The notes under the pieces are model-generated. The model did not search any database and was not told the origin of the DNA. It worked only from the letters and a program-made list of their open reading frames with translations. DNA of 64,000 bases from Chamaecrista fasciculata (lineage: Eukaryota > Streptophyta > Magnoliopsida > Fabales > Fabaceae), in assembly GCA_003254925.1 (NCBI GenBank), contig QANZ01001248.1, positions 20,762-84,761 of the forward strand, in the 5' to 3' direction. This document shows, one piece after another, positions 33,612 through 50,954 of the stretch. A program made the translations under genes and the position numbers. Position 1 is the first letter of the stretch. Each line of letters opens with the position of its first letter.

Positions 33612-34099
33612 TATGGTTGTATTAGAAATTCTTTCACACAAATTAGTGTAAGAAATTTGACTAATTTGTCTACCCTTAGAGATACTTAGAAGATAAGTTG
33701 TTCCTAAACATACGTGGCACAGTTGAATATAATGTTTGTCTGGCTCTATAATTGGAGCTTGTCATTAATTGACAAGCCATTAAGATAGTAGACATCTTTC
33801 AAACTTAAACAAAACTTTTCTTTCCCCAAATTGAAAAGTGTAGTTATTGTTAACAAAATGTTCTATCGCATATCATTATTGAAATTAGGTTATTCAAAGA
33901 TTCATATTTCTCAACTCAGGTAACCCCTCGAATCCGCCTCATTCCAGTTTCTCAAATTTGATTTGGCATCGCGCAACTTCTTCAACTTAATAGTCTTGAA
34001 TTGAAATACAAATTGTCAATCTTGTCAAAGAAAGTGCATGATGAAAACATTAAATTAGACTATAATATATGAACCCCTTAATCGTCATAATATGCATTC

Positions 34100-34745
34100 A
34101 CCATCCTTTTCTTTTTTTAGAGGAGTCATTCATTAATATTTTTCTTTTCTAGTTTTTACATTATCATTATTTGTTAATGACAATGTAAATTAATGATACC
34201 GTAAACAAAAACCAAAATAAAAAAGGAAACGAAAAAGATTGTGAAACAATAAACTGAGAATGTTTAATTATATAGGTGTAGGTTATTGGGAATGGATCTC
34301 TCTGTTTCTTTCTATTTTGTTGAATCTTAGTCATGAAAGACATATGATGGCACTGCTTGATGCCATATGAGGCTAGCCTAACATGCAACTTGTTGCATGC
34401 ATGTAATGGGTGAGTAGGCAAAATTATAACTATTAGTGTGATCTAATGGTATTAAATAATAAATAGTATGAGCAACCTGTTGAAGAGGTAAACCTCGTAT
34501 TATGTTTAAAATCAATAAATTTCTCACGAAACTTAGAGTTCTTGCAAATTAGTCCATAAAATAATAAATAATTGGGAAAATTCATCATTTGGTCCTTATA
34601 GTTTATCTAAATTTTATATTTAGTCCTTATAGTTTAGTTTTTTTTAAAAAGTACTCCCTAGACTTTGATCAGTTTGATTTGAAATCTCTCATTAGTTGAC
34701 TTAATTTGAGATACAATTCAGTTTAAACTCACAATCTAATTCAGT
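34100..34745 (+). repeat. Dispersed duplication, copy 1 (see 55.3-56.8 kb)
   Basis: Matches 55335-56029 over about 600 bp, including 'tttaattatataggtgtagg', 'ttgggaatggatctctc', 'tttctattttgttgaatctt', 'cgagttcttgcaaattagt'-like sequence and 'gatttgaaatctct..ttag..gacttaattt'. This copy is uninterrupted and shows what the other looked like before two insertions. No coding sequence is seen. Confidence 0.7.
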
Positions 34746-35403
34746 TTAAATTTGTTTTGATTTGAGATCTCTTATCTATTTTGTATAAATTCGAATTTCC
34801 AAGATATAATTAAGTACGAATTCATATTTGATTAAATCTTGAATTCTTTTCAGTGCAATTTAAATTTGAGTTGATTTGAGATTTTCTAATTATAAAGTTT
34901 AATGTGAAATTGAATTTGATTAATTTTAAAATCCCAAAGTGTCATTTTCTTTTTGTATTTGGGTCATCTTTCTGCTTTTTAGATTGAACTATCTATTAAA
35001 TCTCAGGTATAAAATACAGTTCATACTATCTATTAAATCTCAGGTATAAAAATAAGAGTAGTATACAATTATCTATTAGTTATTTGATTTAATTTGAATT
35101 TAAACTTGATTGAAGATCTAATACTCTTTAAATTATGATTTCATCAATTTAATTTGAGACCTCTTATTAGTTCGACTTAATTCAAGATATAATTTAGTTT
35201 GACTTTATATATGATCTAATTCGATTTACTTGTTTTGTTGGTCAATCTCCAAAGTTTTGCCACTAATTTAGGTTTAACTTGTATTGTACATATCTACATT
35301 GAGAGAGTCTCTCAAGGCCTTGTTTAATTGATACTAAGTTTTTAACCATTTGAGCCAACCCTTCATTGTTAAATTTTGATTTGACATGACATATTTTATT
35401 TGA

Positions 35404-35850
35404 TTCAATTTAGGCTAAAGTGCGAATTTGGTCCAGTAACTTTGCTCCAGGTCCCAAATCAGTTTTATATCTTTTTTTGTCTCAGTTTTGGTCCTATATG
35501 TTTTGAAAACCTCCCATCGTCTATTTTAAATTACAGTTTAGTCCTGAAAAAACTTCAAGTCCCTTTCACTTTAATCCCTGACTATCAAAATAAAAGTGAA
35601 AGAGCATCTTTGAAGATTCTCAAATTTTACATCTTGGTCCATAATTCATGAATTCTTCATGAAATGGAATAGAAATGCAAAAACAACACAAATTAAAGCA
35701 AATGACAAAGGGATCAAAACTGAAAACACATAAAATTTAAAACCTACTCGAAAATGCCTCAAACTCGCCGAAAAACTCAAGAACTCATCCAAAAACCCCA
35801 ATCTTCACTGAAGTCTCACTCAAATAATTGGGGTTTTTGGAAAATTGATC
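35404..35850. repeat. Single arm of the 1.1-kb foldback family
   Basis: Homologous along its length to 40352-40860: 'aaagtgcgaatttggtcc', 'cagttttatatctttttttgtctcagttttggtcc', 'atgaattcttcatgaaatggaat', 'ctcgccgaaaaactcaagaactcatcc'. The second arm is absent, so it is half an element. Confidence 0.65.
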
Positions 35851-36420
35851 GATGTTGGACTTGAGCCTAACTCACCTTGCTAATATGGCTATGAACAAAT
35901 TAACTTGTGTGTTGATTTGGTGAGTAAGTACAGGATGGCAATGCTTAAACAAAGTATTTGAGTAATTTAATATGGTTGTACATATTATTGTGAAGCATTT
36001 GAAGTTAAAATAGACCCAATTGTACCTTACCTCATAAGGGTGGATGAAGTTCAGTGGATTATTCTGATTAGTAATCCGTTGCCTATGATGAAGTTGAGAG
36101 AATGCTGGCGATTGTAATTGTAATTAGAGGCAGAAACTTATCTTGCACATTTGTAACAATACTATTCACCTTTTTTCATTTGATACTTGCATATGTAATT
36201 TGGGGTACAAAACAAGGGCAAAAGTTTTAGGAGAGCAATAACGGCTTCCATCATTTAACAAGCCAAAGATAATTGTTACTAAATTACTCCTAAATCGCTT
36301 TTTATAATTAACATTATCCTAACGCAGGTGAGATTGAAGGAATAAAGAAGGAATTAGCAAGATAAAAGTGACAGACGGGCTTCTGAGATATTTGATGTGT
36401 GAAGTATAAATCTCAGTTTT

Positions 36421-36473
36421 TTTTTTTTTTTTTTTNNNNNNNNNNNNNNNNAGTTTTTTTTTTTTTTTTTTTA
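36421..36473. other. T-tract with an assembly gap
   Basis: Two runs of T flank 16 Ns (36436-36451). A homopolymer that could not be resolved. It lies just downstream of the trihelix-kinase stop codon. The rest of 35851-36600 shows no gene. Confidence 0.9.
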
Positions 36474-36600
36474 TGACAGGAAATCTGAAAAAGAACATGC
36501 TGACATTAATCACCTCATTAAGGGACAAAATAATATTTAAAAAGAAGAATGAAAACCTAAAAACTTATTTGAAAACTATGATTAACATTCTTTCCCTCAT

Positions 36601-39971
<3,371 letters not shown>

Positions 39972-40342
39972 TAACAGAGAGACGAAGAAGAAAGCAAAAT
40001 TAGGGTTTCAGAGAGGAGGAAACAGAGACGATGACGTTAACGGAACGGTGACGGAGTGAGGAAGAAAAAGTGAAGGATTAGTTGTTGCAACCTTGACGTC
40101 CGGTAACGATTCCGTCATAAGTCATAACTCATAAAACAACCCAATAACAGTGGTTAAAGCTTTCATTCACTTGCTGTTTTGTTTTCAATAACAGTGAAAC
40201 AACAGATTTTTCGTTATTATTTTGGGCCAAAGACGAAAATCTTTTTTTTTTCTCCTCCAATTTTTTTTTTAGGTTGCCATAAATTAAAGGAACCATCCTC
40301 CAATTTTTTGTTTTTTAAAGAAATTGAAATGAAACTCGTATA

Positions 40343-41482
40343 TTCTTAAAAGGCCAAAGCACGAATTTTGTTCCCTAACTTTGCTTTAGGTCCCAAATTA
40401 ATTTTATATATTTTTTTGTCTCGAATTTGGTCTTGTATCTTTGGTTTAAGTCCCAAATCAGTTTTATATCTTTTTTTGTCTCAGTTTTGGTCCCTATGTT
40501 TTGAAAACCTTCCACCGTTAGTCCTCAGTTCATTTTAAATTACAATTTAGTCCTGAAAACTTCAAGTCCTTTTCACTTTAGTCTCTGACTATCAAAATGA
40601 AAGTGAAAGAACATCCTTGAAGATTCTTAAACCTTACATCTTGGTCCCTAATTCATAAATTCTTCATGAAATGGAATATAAATGAAAAAACAACAGAAAT
40701 TAAAGCAAATGACAGAGGAACCAAAACTAAAAACGCAGAAAATTTAAAATTCACTAGAAAATGCCCCTAACTCGTCGGAAAACGTACGGAAATCGCCGAG
40801 AAACTCAAAAACTCATCCAAAAACTCCAATCCTTACTGAAATCACACTCAAATAATCGCCCTCAAATGTTTTAAGAAAGAATTTTCGAAAATCCAAACTT
40901 TTTTCTATCACCTCACTCCTCAAAAGTTTGGATTTTCAAAAATTCTTTCTTAAAACATTTGAGGGCGATTATTTGAGTGAGATTTCAATGAGGATTGAGG
41001 TTTTTGGATGAGTTCTTGAGTTTCTCAGTGATTTTCGTACGTTTTCTGGCGAGTTTGGGGCATTTTTCGGTGAGTTTAAATTTTTAGCGTTTTTAGTTTT
41101 GGTCTCTCTGTCGTTTGCTTTAATTTGTGTTGTTTTTTCATTTCTATTCCATTTCATGAAGAATTCATGGATTAGGGACCAAGATGTAAGGTTTGAGAAT
41201 CTTCAGGGATGCTCTTTCACTTTCATTTTGATAGTCAGGGACTAAAGTGAAAGGGACTTGAAGTTTTCAGGACTAAACTATAATTTAATATGGATGGAGG
41301 ACTAATGGTGGGAGGTTTTTCAAAACATATGGGACCAAAATTGAGACAAGAAAAGATATAGGACTGATTTGAGACCTGAAGCAAAGATATAGAACCAAAT
41401 TCGAAACAAAATAAGATATAAGACTGATTTGGGACCTGAAGCAAAGTTATCGAACCAAATTCGTACTTTGACCTTTTTAAAA
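40343..41482. mobile_element. 1.1-kb Mutator-like foldback with 9-bp target duplication
   Basis: The element (40352-41473) is almost entirely two inverted arms of about 540-560 bp around a short centre near 40900-40920. The left end ggccaaagcacgaattttg matches the inverted right end. Near the centre 'caaatgttttaagaaagaatttt' and its inverse face each other. Flanks are ttcttaaaa (40343-40351) and tttttaaaa (41474-41482), a 9-bp duplication with one mismatch. No transposase. It sits between the two minus-strand genes, upstream of the trihelix-kinase gene. Confidence 0.8.
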
Positions 41483-42301
41483 TTATTCAGTACTGTACAT
41501 TTTCTTTTGTCAAAAGAAAATAATGAGTTAGTCTAAAATCTTTGAATAAATTAAAAAATAATGAGGTTAAACAAATCATGGAATTGGTCCTTCATGCTTA
41601 CACAAAAAGAAACATTAAAAAATAAAGTTATATGAATGATTTTGTATAATATAATTATTATAAGGTTCATTAACAAAAGTAGATATTAATAAACTTAAGA
41701 TATGTGATAATAATAAATTATAATTAAAGAAATCATATAACAAAAATATAAGTTTCTTTTTTATGGGAACAAAAATGCAAAATCAAGGTCTAACATACCA
41801 TCAACACGTTCTTATATTTATACTAACACAAACCTTCTGTTTTTTATCTTTTGGTAATACAAGCTTTCTGTTTGAAAGAATCATATATAAATTGGAATCA
41901 CATAATATACAAAATGTAATCAATCCCCCATGCCCCACTTTTTACATGGCAAAAATTTCATCCTAAAATTTGTAGCTATCTACCAAACTGAATAAAAAAG
42001 ACTCATTTCAAATGAACCCATACCCATACAAGTTGTTTGGTTTTGATGCGCAACAAATAAGTTTTCTAATATTTTTTCACTATCTGTATCCATATCAGAT
42101 TCACCATATCCAATATCTGTATTCTGTCGCTCTAATCAGACATGTGTGCCTCATTTGCTAGACCAATCTTCTTGGGTTTACAGGTACCGGCCTCCAATTA
42201 ATTGCATGATTATAAGAGAGAGAGACCAATGGAATTCAGTGAAATTAAAGAAGAATCACTGATGTTCCAATGATGTGTTGTATGTATACTTTGTAGTGTT
42301 T
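41483..42301. other. Gene-free DNA and 3' region of the transporter gene
   Basis: The bases next to 42301 are probably the 3' UTR of the minus-strand transporter. The remainder is AT-rich with no recognisable coding sequence. Confidence 0.5.
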
Positions 42302-44259
42302 CTAATAGTTTGCAAACAAACTATAATTTTTGGCATCAAGAACTATCTGTCTAATTGATGCTACTGCTCCAATTCCAACCAAAACTGAGGATACTAAAGC
42401 TATGCATGTGTTCACCCAAAAGATTAGACTATGCTTTGAGGGCTTGAAAGTGAGATTGAAAAACACCATTGGCAAAATGTAGTCTAGAGGAATGCATCCA
42501 AATGCACCAAACAAGGCTGTTATGTCTGCGAAGAATGGTAACATTGCAGCCAAAACTGTGGCTACAATCACTGATAATGACCTACAGATCACCCTTGGTA
42601 CAACATTACGAACCGAAAACTCTCCCTTCTTCAGGTCTGCGAACCACGTTTCGAATAATTCATTTGTTGGTTGCATGTAGATCTGCAAGATCATCATCAA
42701 AGTAGTTATATATCAGTTGAGAAATATGAATACAGAGGCACACATGCAAACATTGACTAGTATTTATATATAGAGATGTTTTTAGAGTAAACTGACATTC
42801 TAATCCCTAGATTATATTTATATGGGCATTGTCATTTTAGTCCTTAATTTTTTGAAATGTTTGGTCTAGACCCTGATATTATATGACTCAAGTTAGTCCC
42901 TCTATGAACACTCTAAGAGTGTACAACTCAATCTCTGGAATGAGTCATGAATTAAATCAAACATTGCAAAAATTCAATAAGTAAAATATCACGGCCTACG
43001 TAATATAAGGACTAAATTAATAGTTTACTTGATGTATTTGTGCCAGATTCAAACATAGATTGATCATCAAAAAAACAAGTGCATACAAGTTTTGAAGATT
43101 AGAAAGCAAATGTTCCTACTTACCACAGTCACTGCTAAAACTTGCACAAGGGTGAAGAGGTTGGTCATCAAAAGAAACCAAGTGGGAAGAACAACCTTAT
43201 GTTGTGCCATTAAATTAGCAACAATGGTTGCATCGGTGTGATCCCCAAATGCCCAATAGCCTGATATGGCAACACTGAAGAAGGTTGTGGCTATTACTGC
43301 ATAACACACACATAGCCCTTTGAACATCTTGCCCTTTACTGGAGCTGCTATAGTTGCCTGCATAGTTCCATTTAATTTCAACAAATGAATTAGAAACTTA
43401 GCAATCTAATCTAGTTGGTGTCTTAAAATCACAATAAAAGTTACTGGTAAACCTTTACTGAAAAAGTCTAAATCTTAAACATACAATTTGGTCCCTGAAA
43501 AATACACGACTTGACAGTTCAATCCCGGAAAGTCTAGTTTGCACAGTTTCATCTTTGAAAGTCATGAATGCAATACAGTTTAGTCACTTATGCCTATCTA
43601 TCAGTGACTAATTTGTAGGGACAAGAGGACTCAAATGTATTGATTACATGACTTTCAGGATTACATTAAAGAATGTTGACTAAAATTTCAAGGATTGAGT
43701 TGTTAACTCGTGTATCTTTCAATGACCAATTTATATGTTTACTCTAAATGTTAAGTTGCTTACATGTATTTCAGGGATGATTCCACAAGCAAAATCGGTA
43801 GAGATGATTGAAATTCCATAGAAGACACCAAACATTTGGTTTAAACCACTCCCCTTCACTGAATAGCTTCTGGGGGCTGCATTCTTTGAGTGACCTGCAA
43901 CATCACATCACAAACAAGAAAACATTACTAAAAAGACAACCTTATATATATATAGATAGATATATGCTCAGGCTGCCATAATTCTTTGTGTTTACTTCAA
44001 AATTTTCTTACCAACATATATGCAGCCAGCAGCAACAGAAACGCTGTAGGCAATACAGAGAATAAGAGAAACAAGATTCAAGTGCCTTAGGGAGTGGAAA
44101 GAAGGGATTTGAGCCAAGCCAAGAATGAAAACCCCAGACATCATGATGAATTGGTATAGCTTCAATGACCCAGTTGGGTTGTACAGGACATAAATGTACT
44201 GCACATATTAAGGAGGAAACAAAGAAGAAGAAAGGTTTAGTTTTTAAACAGAAAATGGA

Positions 44260-44291
<32 letters not shown>

Positions 44292-46233
44292 GAGAAAAAG
44301 TTTTATGGGGTTTTTGTGAATAGAAAACCACCTACTGACCTTGATGCTCGTCCCTGCTACAAGAGGACCACCAATAACTGCACCATAGCACAAGGCAAAT
44401 TGAAGTGGCCCCACAAAATATTTTGCCCACCCAGGTCCTGCAAATTGTTTGTTCTTGAAGTTAGTGATAATGGAATGAAATTATAAGCTTAAAATGCACA
44501 AAAATCACTCAATTGAACTTTATCTCATGTACAGAAGATTTCATAAACTTTGAAGTTACAAAAGACTGAACTTTTGATTCTGTGAAAAGAAAAAATTTCT
44601 TTTGCTAAGATTTGTTAGTTTTTCATGTTACAGCTCCTTACTATTTAGACTCAAAACACACATGTTTTCGAAAATTGAAGAATTCTATGGATGGCATGGA
44701 CAACACAAGACTTTGAACAACGGAGAATCTTTACCCCTTTTGCACAGACTCAAATGCTAACAAATTTTTTTTGGACAATAACTAAAATTTAAATAACTCC
44801 TTTGCATTTTAACCAAAAAAATGAAAGATTTAAGGGATAGAAAGCGAAAGAAACAGAAAAGTACCAACAACAACAGGCGGTTGGTTTGGTTGGAGGATAG
44901 GTAGTAGTAGGCACTACATTCTCCACCACAGACAAGGCTTTTGACACTCTTCTTAAAAAGAGCTTCAACCCGTCATGGGACCTCCCAACTTGTCCCAACT
45001 CGAATGAGAATTAGTCTTTTTCCGAAAGTGATATGAGAGGGAAAATACCTAGAATGTCCCTGGCCATGTCCCGGAAGCGAACCTGGCGGCGGCCATGGTG
45101 AGCATGGTGCTCCAAGACAACAGACAAGAGGTTATAAGAATAGAAAGTGATGAGTGCAGAAAATGTCAAGCACACAACGCCTCCCACCCATCCGAGAAGT
45201 CTGAATGAGTATGGCAGTGTCAGAAGTACCGGTCCTACTATTGATGTTGTCAGATGATACCCACTGTGCAACCATGACCCTATTTGTCATTTCACATATT
45301 AGAATAAAAAATAAGTAAATTAGCCCCCCAAAAAAAACAATCACCCTCAGGCCTCACCCATCTATCTTCTCAAACCCTTGATTATTGTATCAGTGATTTT
45401 TTCAAATCTAGGAGATGCAAACATACTTCATAGCAATCATACATGTCATTTCATACCAGAATAAAAAAATTAGCCCCAAATCACTCTCACCCATCTTCTC
45501 AAATCTTTGATTATTGTATTAGTGATGTTTCAAATCTAGGAGATGCATACATACTTCATAACAATCATACATGTCATTTCATACCAGAATAAAAAAATTA
45601 GCCCCAAATCACTCTCACCCATCTTCTCAAATCTTTGATTATTGTATTAGTGATGTTTCAAATCTTGGAGATTCATACATCCTTTATACCACTCTGTGAG
45701 TGTTCATCAATCATATATGTCTTAGAATTAGCCCCCGGCCAAATGACTTTGACCCATCTTCTCAAATCTTTGATTTGTATAAGTGATTTTTCAAATCTTG
45801 GTCATGCATGCTTCATATATAGCACCAAAAGTCAGCCTGACTCACTTAATCTGACTATATTATTCTGTATTTCCCAATTGATAGACTCTGAGAAACATAG
45901 CCAAATCAAAAATTGGGGGTTTATATAAACAATAGGAATCACAATTTCCATCCCCTTTTAGTTGGAATCATAATATAGTCAAATGAAATTCTAGCAGAAT
46001 CAGTCTGAAACATAGCCTATTTCTGGGAAAAGCTTCAAACTTCAAAGGTAATATATATATATAGGAACTGAGAATGCTAAAATTAATGGAAACTAACCTT
46101 TAGATTTGAGAACAAACTTGGCCCCTGCGTCTAGTTCCTGGGGACTAGGAGGGATGAGATGGCCACTTTCTTTCTCATTTGGTGATGATGCAGGCAAATC
46201 CAAAGTGACAGACCCATTAATAGCAGTTCCCAT
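42302..46233 (-). CDS. GAT1: GAT1-like GABA / amino-acid transporter
   Basis: Seven minus-strand exons join in frame to 465 residues: 46098-46233, 45049-45279, 44340-44437, 44012-44198, 43764-43894, 43124-43357, 42302-42682. The product is a multi-spanning membrane protein of the amino acid/auxin permease (AAAP) family (PF01490). A hydrophilic N terminus ([14 protein letters not shown]..) leads into the hallmark [22 protein letters not shown]1 follows ([18 protein letters not shown]), with later spans around [107 protein letters not shown] and [14 protein letters not shown]. The loop motif IAAPVKGKM and the C-terminal [11 protein letters not shown] are typical of the plant GAT1 group, which imports GABA with protons at the plasma membrane. 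Length agrees with the family (about 450). Exact substrate is inferred. Confidence 0.92.
42780..43025. repeat. Foldback-type repeat in transporter intron 6
   Basis: 'taatccctagatta..' and 'ttttagtccttaattt' on the left and 'aaggactaaattaatagtttac' on the right are inverted, a short decayed MITE inside the intron. Confidence 0.45.
43445..43750. repeat. Foldback MITE in transporter intron 5
   Basis: The left end 'ggtaaac..aatttggtccctgaaaaatacacga' is inverted at the right end 'tcgtgtatctttcaatgaccaatttatatgtttac'. About 300 bp, no coding capacity. Confidence 0.55.
45340..45830. repeat. About four copies of a ~128-bp tandem repeat in transporter intron 1
   Basis: The unit 'atcactctcacccatcttctcaaatctttgatt..' starts at 45340, 45480, 45608 and about 45746. 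Each continues with 'agtgat(g/t)tttcaaatct', 'catacttcata' and, in the first two, 'tgtcatttcataccagaataaaaaaattagcccc'. Copies two and three are nearly identical where they overlap; the outer ones are more diverged. Confidence 0.75.
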
Positions 46234-49200
46234 CTCTCTCTCTCTCTATCTTTCTGGATTCAAGATTTCAAGGTTGTATATAAATGTCTGCCTTGGGATA
46301 ATAATTATGAATTATATATATATAGGCATGATGATGATGATGATGAGGAGGAAACAAAAAGGCATGTATATATATATTTGGAAGAAAAGAATGACTTGGA
46401 GGTGGTTGAAATTGAACACTGTATTATAGAAAAAGACTGATATTAGAATTAGAGTAAATGCAGAGAGACAGCCATGGATTCTTCATTCTCATTCTCAGTC
46501 AAACAAACTCCACTTTTAATTATTAAAGCGTAATGGATACTTGTTTCTGTTTTGGACTTTTTTAAAAGAAAAGAAAAAAGAAAGAATCACATGAATTTTG
46601 AATAGAAACGCACATGCTCTTACTAGCCAAAGAATTTATCTTTAACGCAGTTTTGAACTTCTCTCTTCTCCATTTCGGTGGCTAATGATAGGTTATAAAT
46701 AGAGAAAATTTATTTTTGAATCCCTAGATTTATTTTGGAATTACAATTCAGTCCTTAAATATTGAGAATATATTCTTTGATCCTTAAAAAATTTTTTATA
46801 AATATCAACTGTTTACTTAGTTTTCATTAATAATATTTTAAAGACTAAATAATTAATATTTATATAAATAATAAAGATAAAAAGTACATTTCTAATATCT
46901 AAAGACTAAATGGTAATCTTTGAATAAAATTGGAGACTAGAAATAGATTTACTCTTATAAATTTTACTTACTTAGTATATTTCAGATCTATGTAAATGTT
47001 ATTTTAAAACTATTAAGATAATAAGTTGTTGTTTTTATCATTATTTTATTATTTTATGTTTTCTTTTTTATCTAAAAAAGAAGCCCAATTTACTATTACT
47101 TATTCAACCTTTTTACCTCTCCAAGTATTTGAGTTAGTCTCATATGGCATTTCATTTATAATGACAGTAAGAAAATTTCTGAATTGTGAAATGGTATTAC
47201 TTCTTACCTGCTAAATGCTAACTCCTTCACATCATTGATAATTATTTAATTAATATATATAAATATATATTTATATTATATGTCAAAAGCAACAGAAATA
47301 CTAAAAAATGGCAACTTTGTGCTTGATTCACAACATTTTTTTTTAATTTGGGGTGTAAAATAAGATTAGAGTAAAAACAATGATTTTAGAAGAAGATTAG
47401 CAAGTGGGTTTGATGTATAAATGATAACTATATAAGGTACCATGGTGGGACATAATGATTAGAAATAGAAAGTGAAAGTGGGACATAAAGCACTATTGTT
47501 ATTGTATAATGTATATGGTGGCTCGTCCAAATCTAATGTACATATAATATAAATGGATATGATCATATATATGAAAGTCAGTCAAATTAAACTGCTATAT
47601 TTTACCAAAAATAAAATTCTATTATTATATTATATTATATCTCCCCTAGAAAGTTGACCAGATCCAGCCTGTCCAGGTACCAACCCCTCAACACAATTAT
47701 ATTTTAAATTAATTTCTTTCATTGGAGAAAAAGTATATTAATTAAGGGTATCTTTCTGGGGAGTGGCTCAGCTGCAGTACAGTGGCTGTATTATTTCATC
47801 CAGGCCATTGATTTAATTTGAAAGTCAACAAATAAATTGTTAGTCAACATATCTAATGGTCAATAATTGATACTTCAGCAAAACTTTAGCAAACATAATT
47901 GAGCTGATCCATTTCCATCTTTCTGATTAGTGTTTTTATAATATTGAAAAGATATTTTTATTTTTTAATATATTTTAATTAATATGCAAAGAATACTGGT
48001 TAAAAAAATCATATATATTTGATTTCGACTAATGATCTTGTTATCTCGAGGTGCTTATGATAGTAAACACATGTGATTCAATAGAACTAATTCTTGATTG
48101 TTAATTAATTGCGCAGGTTGACTTCTAATTTCAAAGTTCTAACTGCCAAAAATCACTGTCCACATTTGTTAATGCATATGAACAAATCTTTGTTGCAATT
48201 TGAAACCTTAATAAGTCTCAATCTAAGCATTCACACTTATGAACAATATTTAATATATTTTTATTTGAATTTCTGGAAATAAAAATTGAATTGTGGTGCT
48301 TTTATATTTATTTGATAGAAGAAGAAGAATTATTTGAACAGATAGTAAACTGTTTTAATAGTTGATCATTATATATATGCAAACTGTTTTAATTTTTAAC
48401 ATAAGTCAAAAGTTTATATTATTTAAATGTACATGAATAATTTCAATTATGTATCTCTAACTTTTTTTATTATGATGGAGTACAGTGATGTCAATATACA
48501 AAACAATTGTTGCTTTGGAGTGTAGCTACGCTGATGAAGATGTATATACGTTTTTCTTTAAAATACAGTAATGCTTAAGTAATCTGATGGAGCCGTCTAT
48601 TCCAAATTTCCAACATGATTTTGTTTTGAATAAATTATTTCGTCGGCTATAATGAAAATTTTCTAAAACTTAACTTAATATGTCAAATAATTATTAAGGA
48701 TTTTATATCTTTTATCGGTAAAACATGTTTTTTTTTTGTTTAACTATTTAGTAAAAAGGTTGAATGCTCAAATTGGTTCTAAAGGTATGTCTGTAAGTTC
48801 ATTATGGTCTTAAATGTTTTAGAAGTTTCATATCGGTCCCATCCTAAATGTTTCTATTTATTAGTTTCGTTTTGGTCCTAAATTACTGAATGTGATTATA
48901 TTTTCTTATTTAAAATTTGAATGTGACAAGTTCAGAGCTACATATATCTTTTTTACGAGTATTTTCTTTATCTAATATGTTAGAGCTGTCAGAAAATAAA
49001 GTTAAATCGAGTTTCGTAAATAGGCTATTCTTCCACCATAAAACAAGCGAAGCTGAGTATATCTCTTTCATTTTAAGTCTAAATCTAATGAATTTAAAGT
49101 TATGAGGTTACTCTTAAGTCTTAACAATTATGTTTTTTTATCCAGTTGGGACTTCTAACGAATCCAATACGTAGTGCTAAGAGAGATAGGAATAAGTTAG

Positions 49201-50954
49201 AGAGAGAGAGTGTCAGGCGAACCCACTTTCTCTCTCTACTTGTTCCGTTCTCTCGTTGCAGTTCACCTGTAGTGATAAAAGATCTAAATTGCTAGCAAAT
49301 CAGGTTAAATTGAGTTCAAAATTGAATTTGGGATCAAAAAGTAAAAAATTACGAAAAATTAGTCTCAAATCTACTTTCAAACTCGATTAAGAGAAACCTA
49401 TAATTATAAACTTGTCGCATTTAAACTTAAAACATAAGAGAGATCATCAACTTCGTTTGTTTAACTTTCAAGTCCAAATCATTCAATATATATATAAATA
49501 TATCACACACACTCTATATATATAATTAATTTAATAGCATAAATAGATTCTATAATATATAGAACCAAGTACTCTTTGAATTCCCCGAGACTTCTTTTCA
49601 TCTCCATATTACAAATTATCTAACATTACTTATTACAACATCCAATAACAGCAAAAAAAAATAAATAAATAAATATACTTTTTAGATAAAAATATTAACA
49701 ACGAGCCTTTTTTACAAGGAAAAAAAATGTTAACTTAATTCTTTTGTATAGTGAATACAATTCCTAACTGTTCTATCTTTTTTTTTTTATGTTTGCACCG
49801 ATAGTATAATCAATTCCTAATTGTTCTAAATTTCTTATCTCAAGTTTAAATTCTCAACAAAAAAAAATTAAATAATAATATCTTATTAAAAAAATATTTT
49901 AAAGTCACATTTTTTTTTTGTTGAAAGACGAGGTCCAAATCAGGACTAGAAAAACAAAAAATCACTAATAACCCTTAGGAACAAAGGGTTTTATAGCATC
50001 TTCGAACAAACACAANCGGTTTTGGTTCGGTTCGGTTTAGTTCGGTTCAATCGGTTTGGTTCGGTTTTGAACACCCTTAATGGCAACTATTTCAATCGTC
50101 AACCATAGATATCCCGAAAAAAATAACAAAGTTAAAAGTCACATATCCACTTTTTAATTTGAGTAATAGTATAATAATATATTTAAACTTTTTATTTTAT
50201 TTTTACACTTTTTTATAAACATAAAAAAACAATTTTTATATATGAATTTATCAATCAATTAATATTTAAATCCAAGATTAATAAATAGTTTTTTGACCGA
50301 ACATTCTATGAGATATTTTCCAAAGTGGTTGTTTCAAATAATAAGGCTCATGTCAATATTTGTCATCACCTAAAGGCTAAAGGTAAAGTGAGAGCTAAAA
50401 TGAGAATGTCATTTCATGCATGCACACGTTTCTTTCACTCATTTCCAATAACGAATTTTGAAAAGTCATATACTCATATATTACACACTCACGCATTATT
50501 GGTTTTGTAACCAAATATGACCACCACAATCACATCACATTATTAATTATATTTTTTAATGCTCTTTTTGCCGAAACAACTCTTAGACTTTTTTTAATTC
50601 AATAATCAGAATAGGTGGCTTAATAAGCTGTATACATATTTATATATACTTTGAAGCTTAGATTTGAAAAGATTTTGGAATTTCGGTTTGGACTTTTCTT
50701 CGCAAATTAATAACTCTAGTTGCCTACCAAAAACATAGCTCTAGTTAATTTCAACCTATTCTTTTAATTTTAATCCTAGTTCGATTGATAAGAGTTGACT
50801 TATATATGAATTATGAGTTAAACGAGCTAAAATTTATCTGAAAATAACATTTTTTAAGAAAATTATTTAATATAATGTAACATTTCAACTCTCCTAATAT
50901 AACATTTTAAATAATTTAATACATTTTACAATTTTAAAACGTAAGATCATGTTT
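46234..50954. other. Gene-free region upstream of the transporter gene
   Basis: The first ~250 bp are the probable promoter/leader (CT repeat at 46234-46250, TA-rich tract, GAT repeat). After that I find no coding sequence. 48755-49440 holds repeat sequence with 'tttggtcctaaatt' and 'aacttgtcgcatttaaacttaaaa' that resembles 63540-64000. At 50016 an N sits just before a (ggttcggttt)-type CCG/GGTT-rich stretch (50017-50075) that looks like the end of an unidentified repeat. Another possible SINE fragment lies near 50770-50850. Confidence 0.5.

Noticed and set aside
36319..36528. Lysine-rich minus-strand frame crossing the N block
   Set aside because: Made by a homopolymer tract and assembly gap.
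45340..45830. CRISPR-like array
   Set aside because: The repeats are adjacent 128-bp units without unique spacers, in a plant intron.
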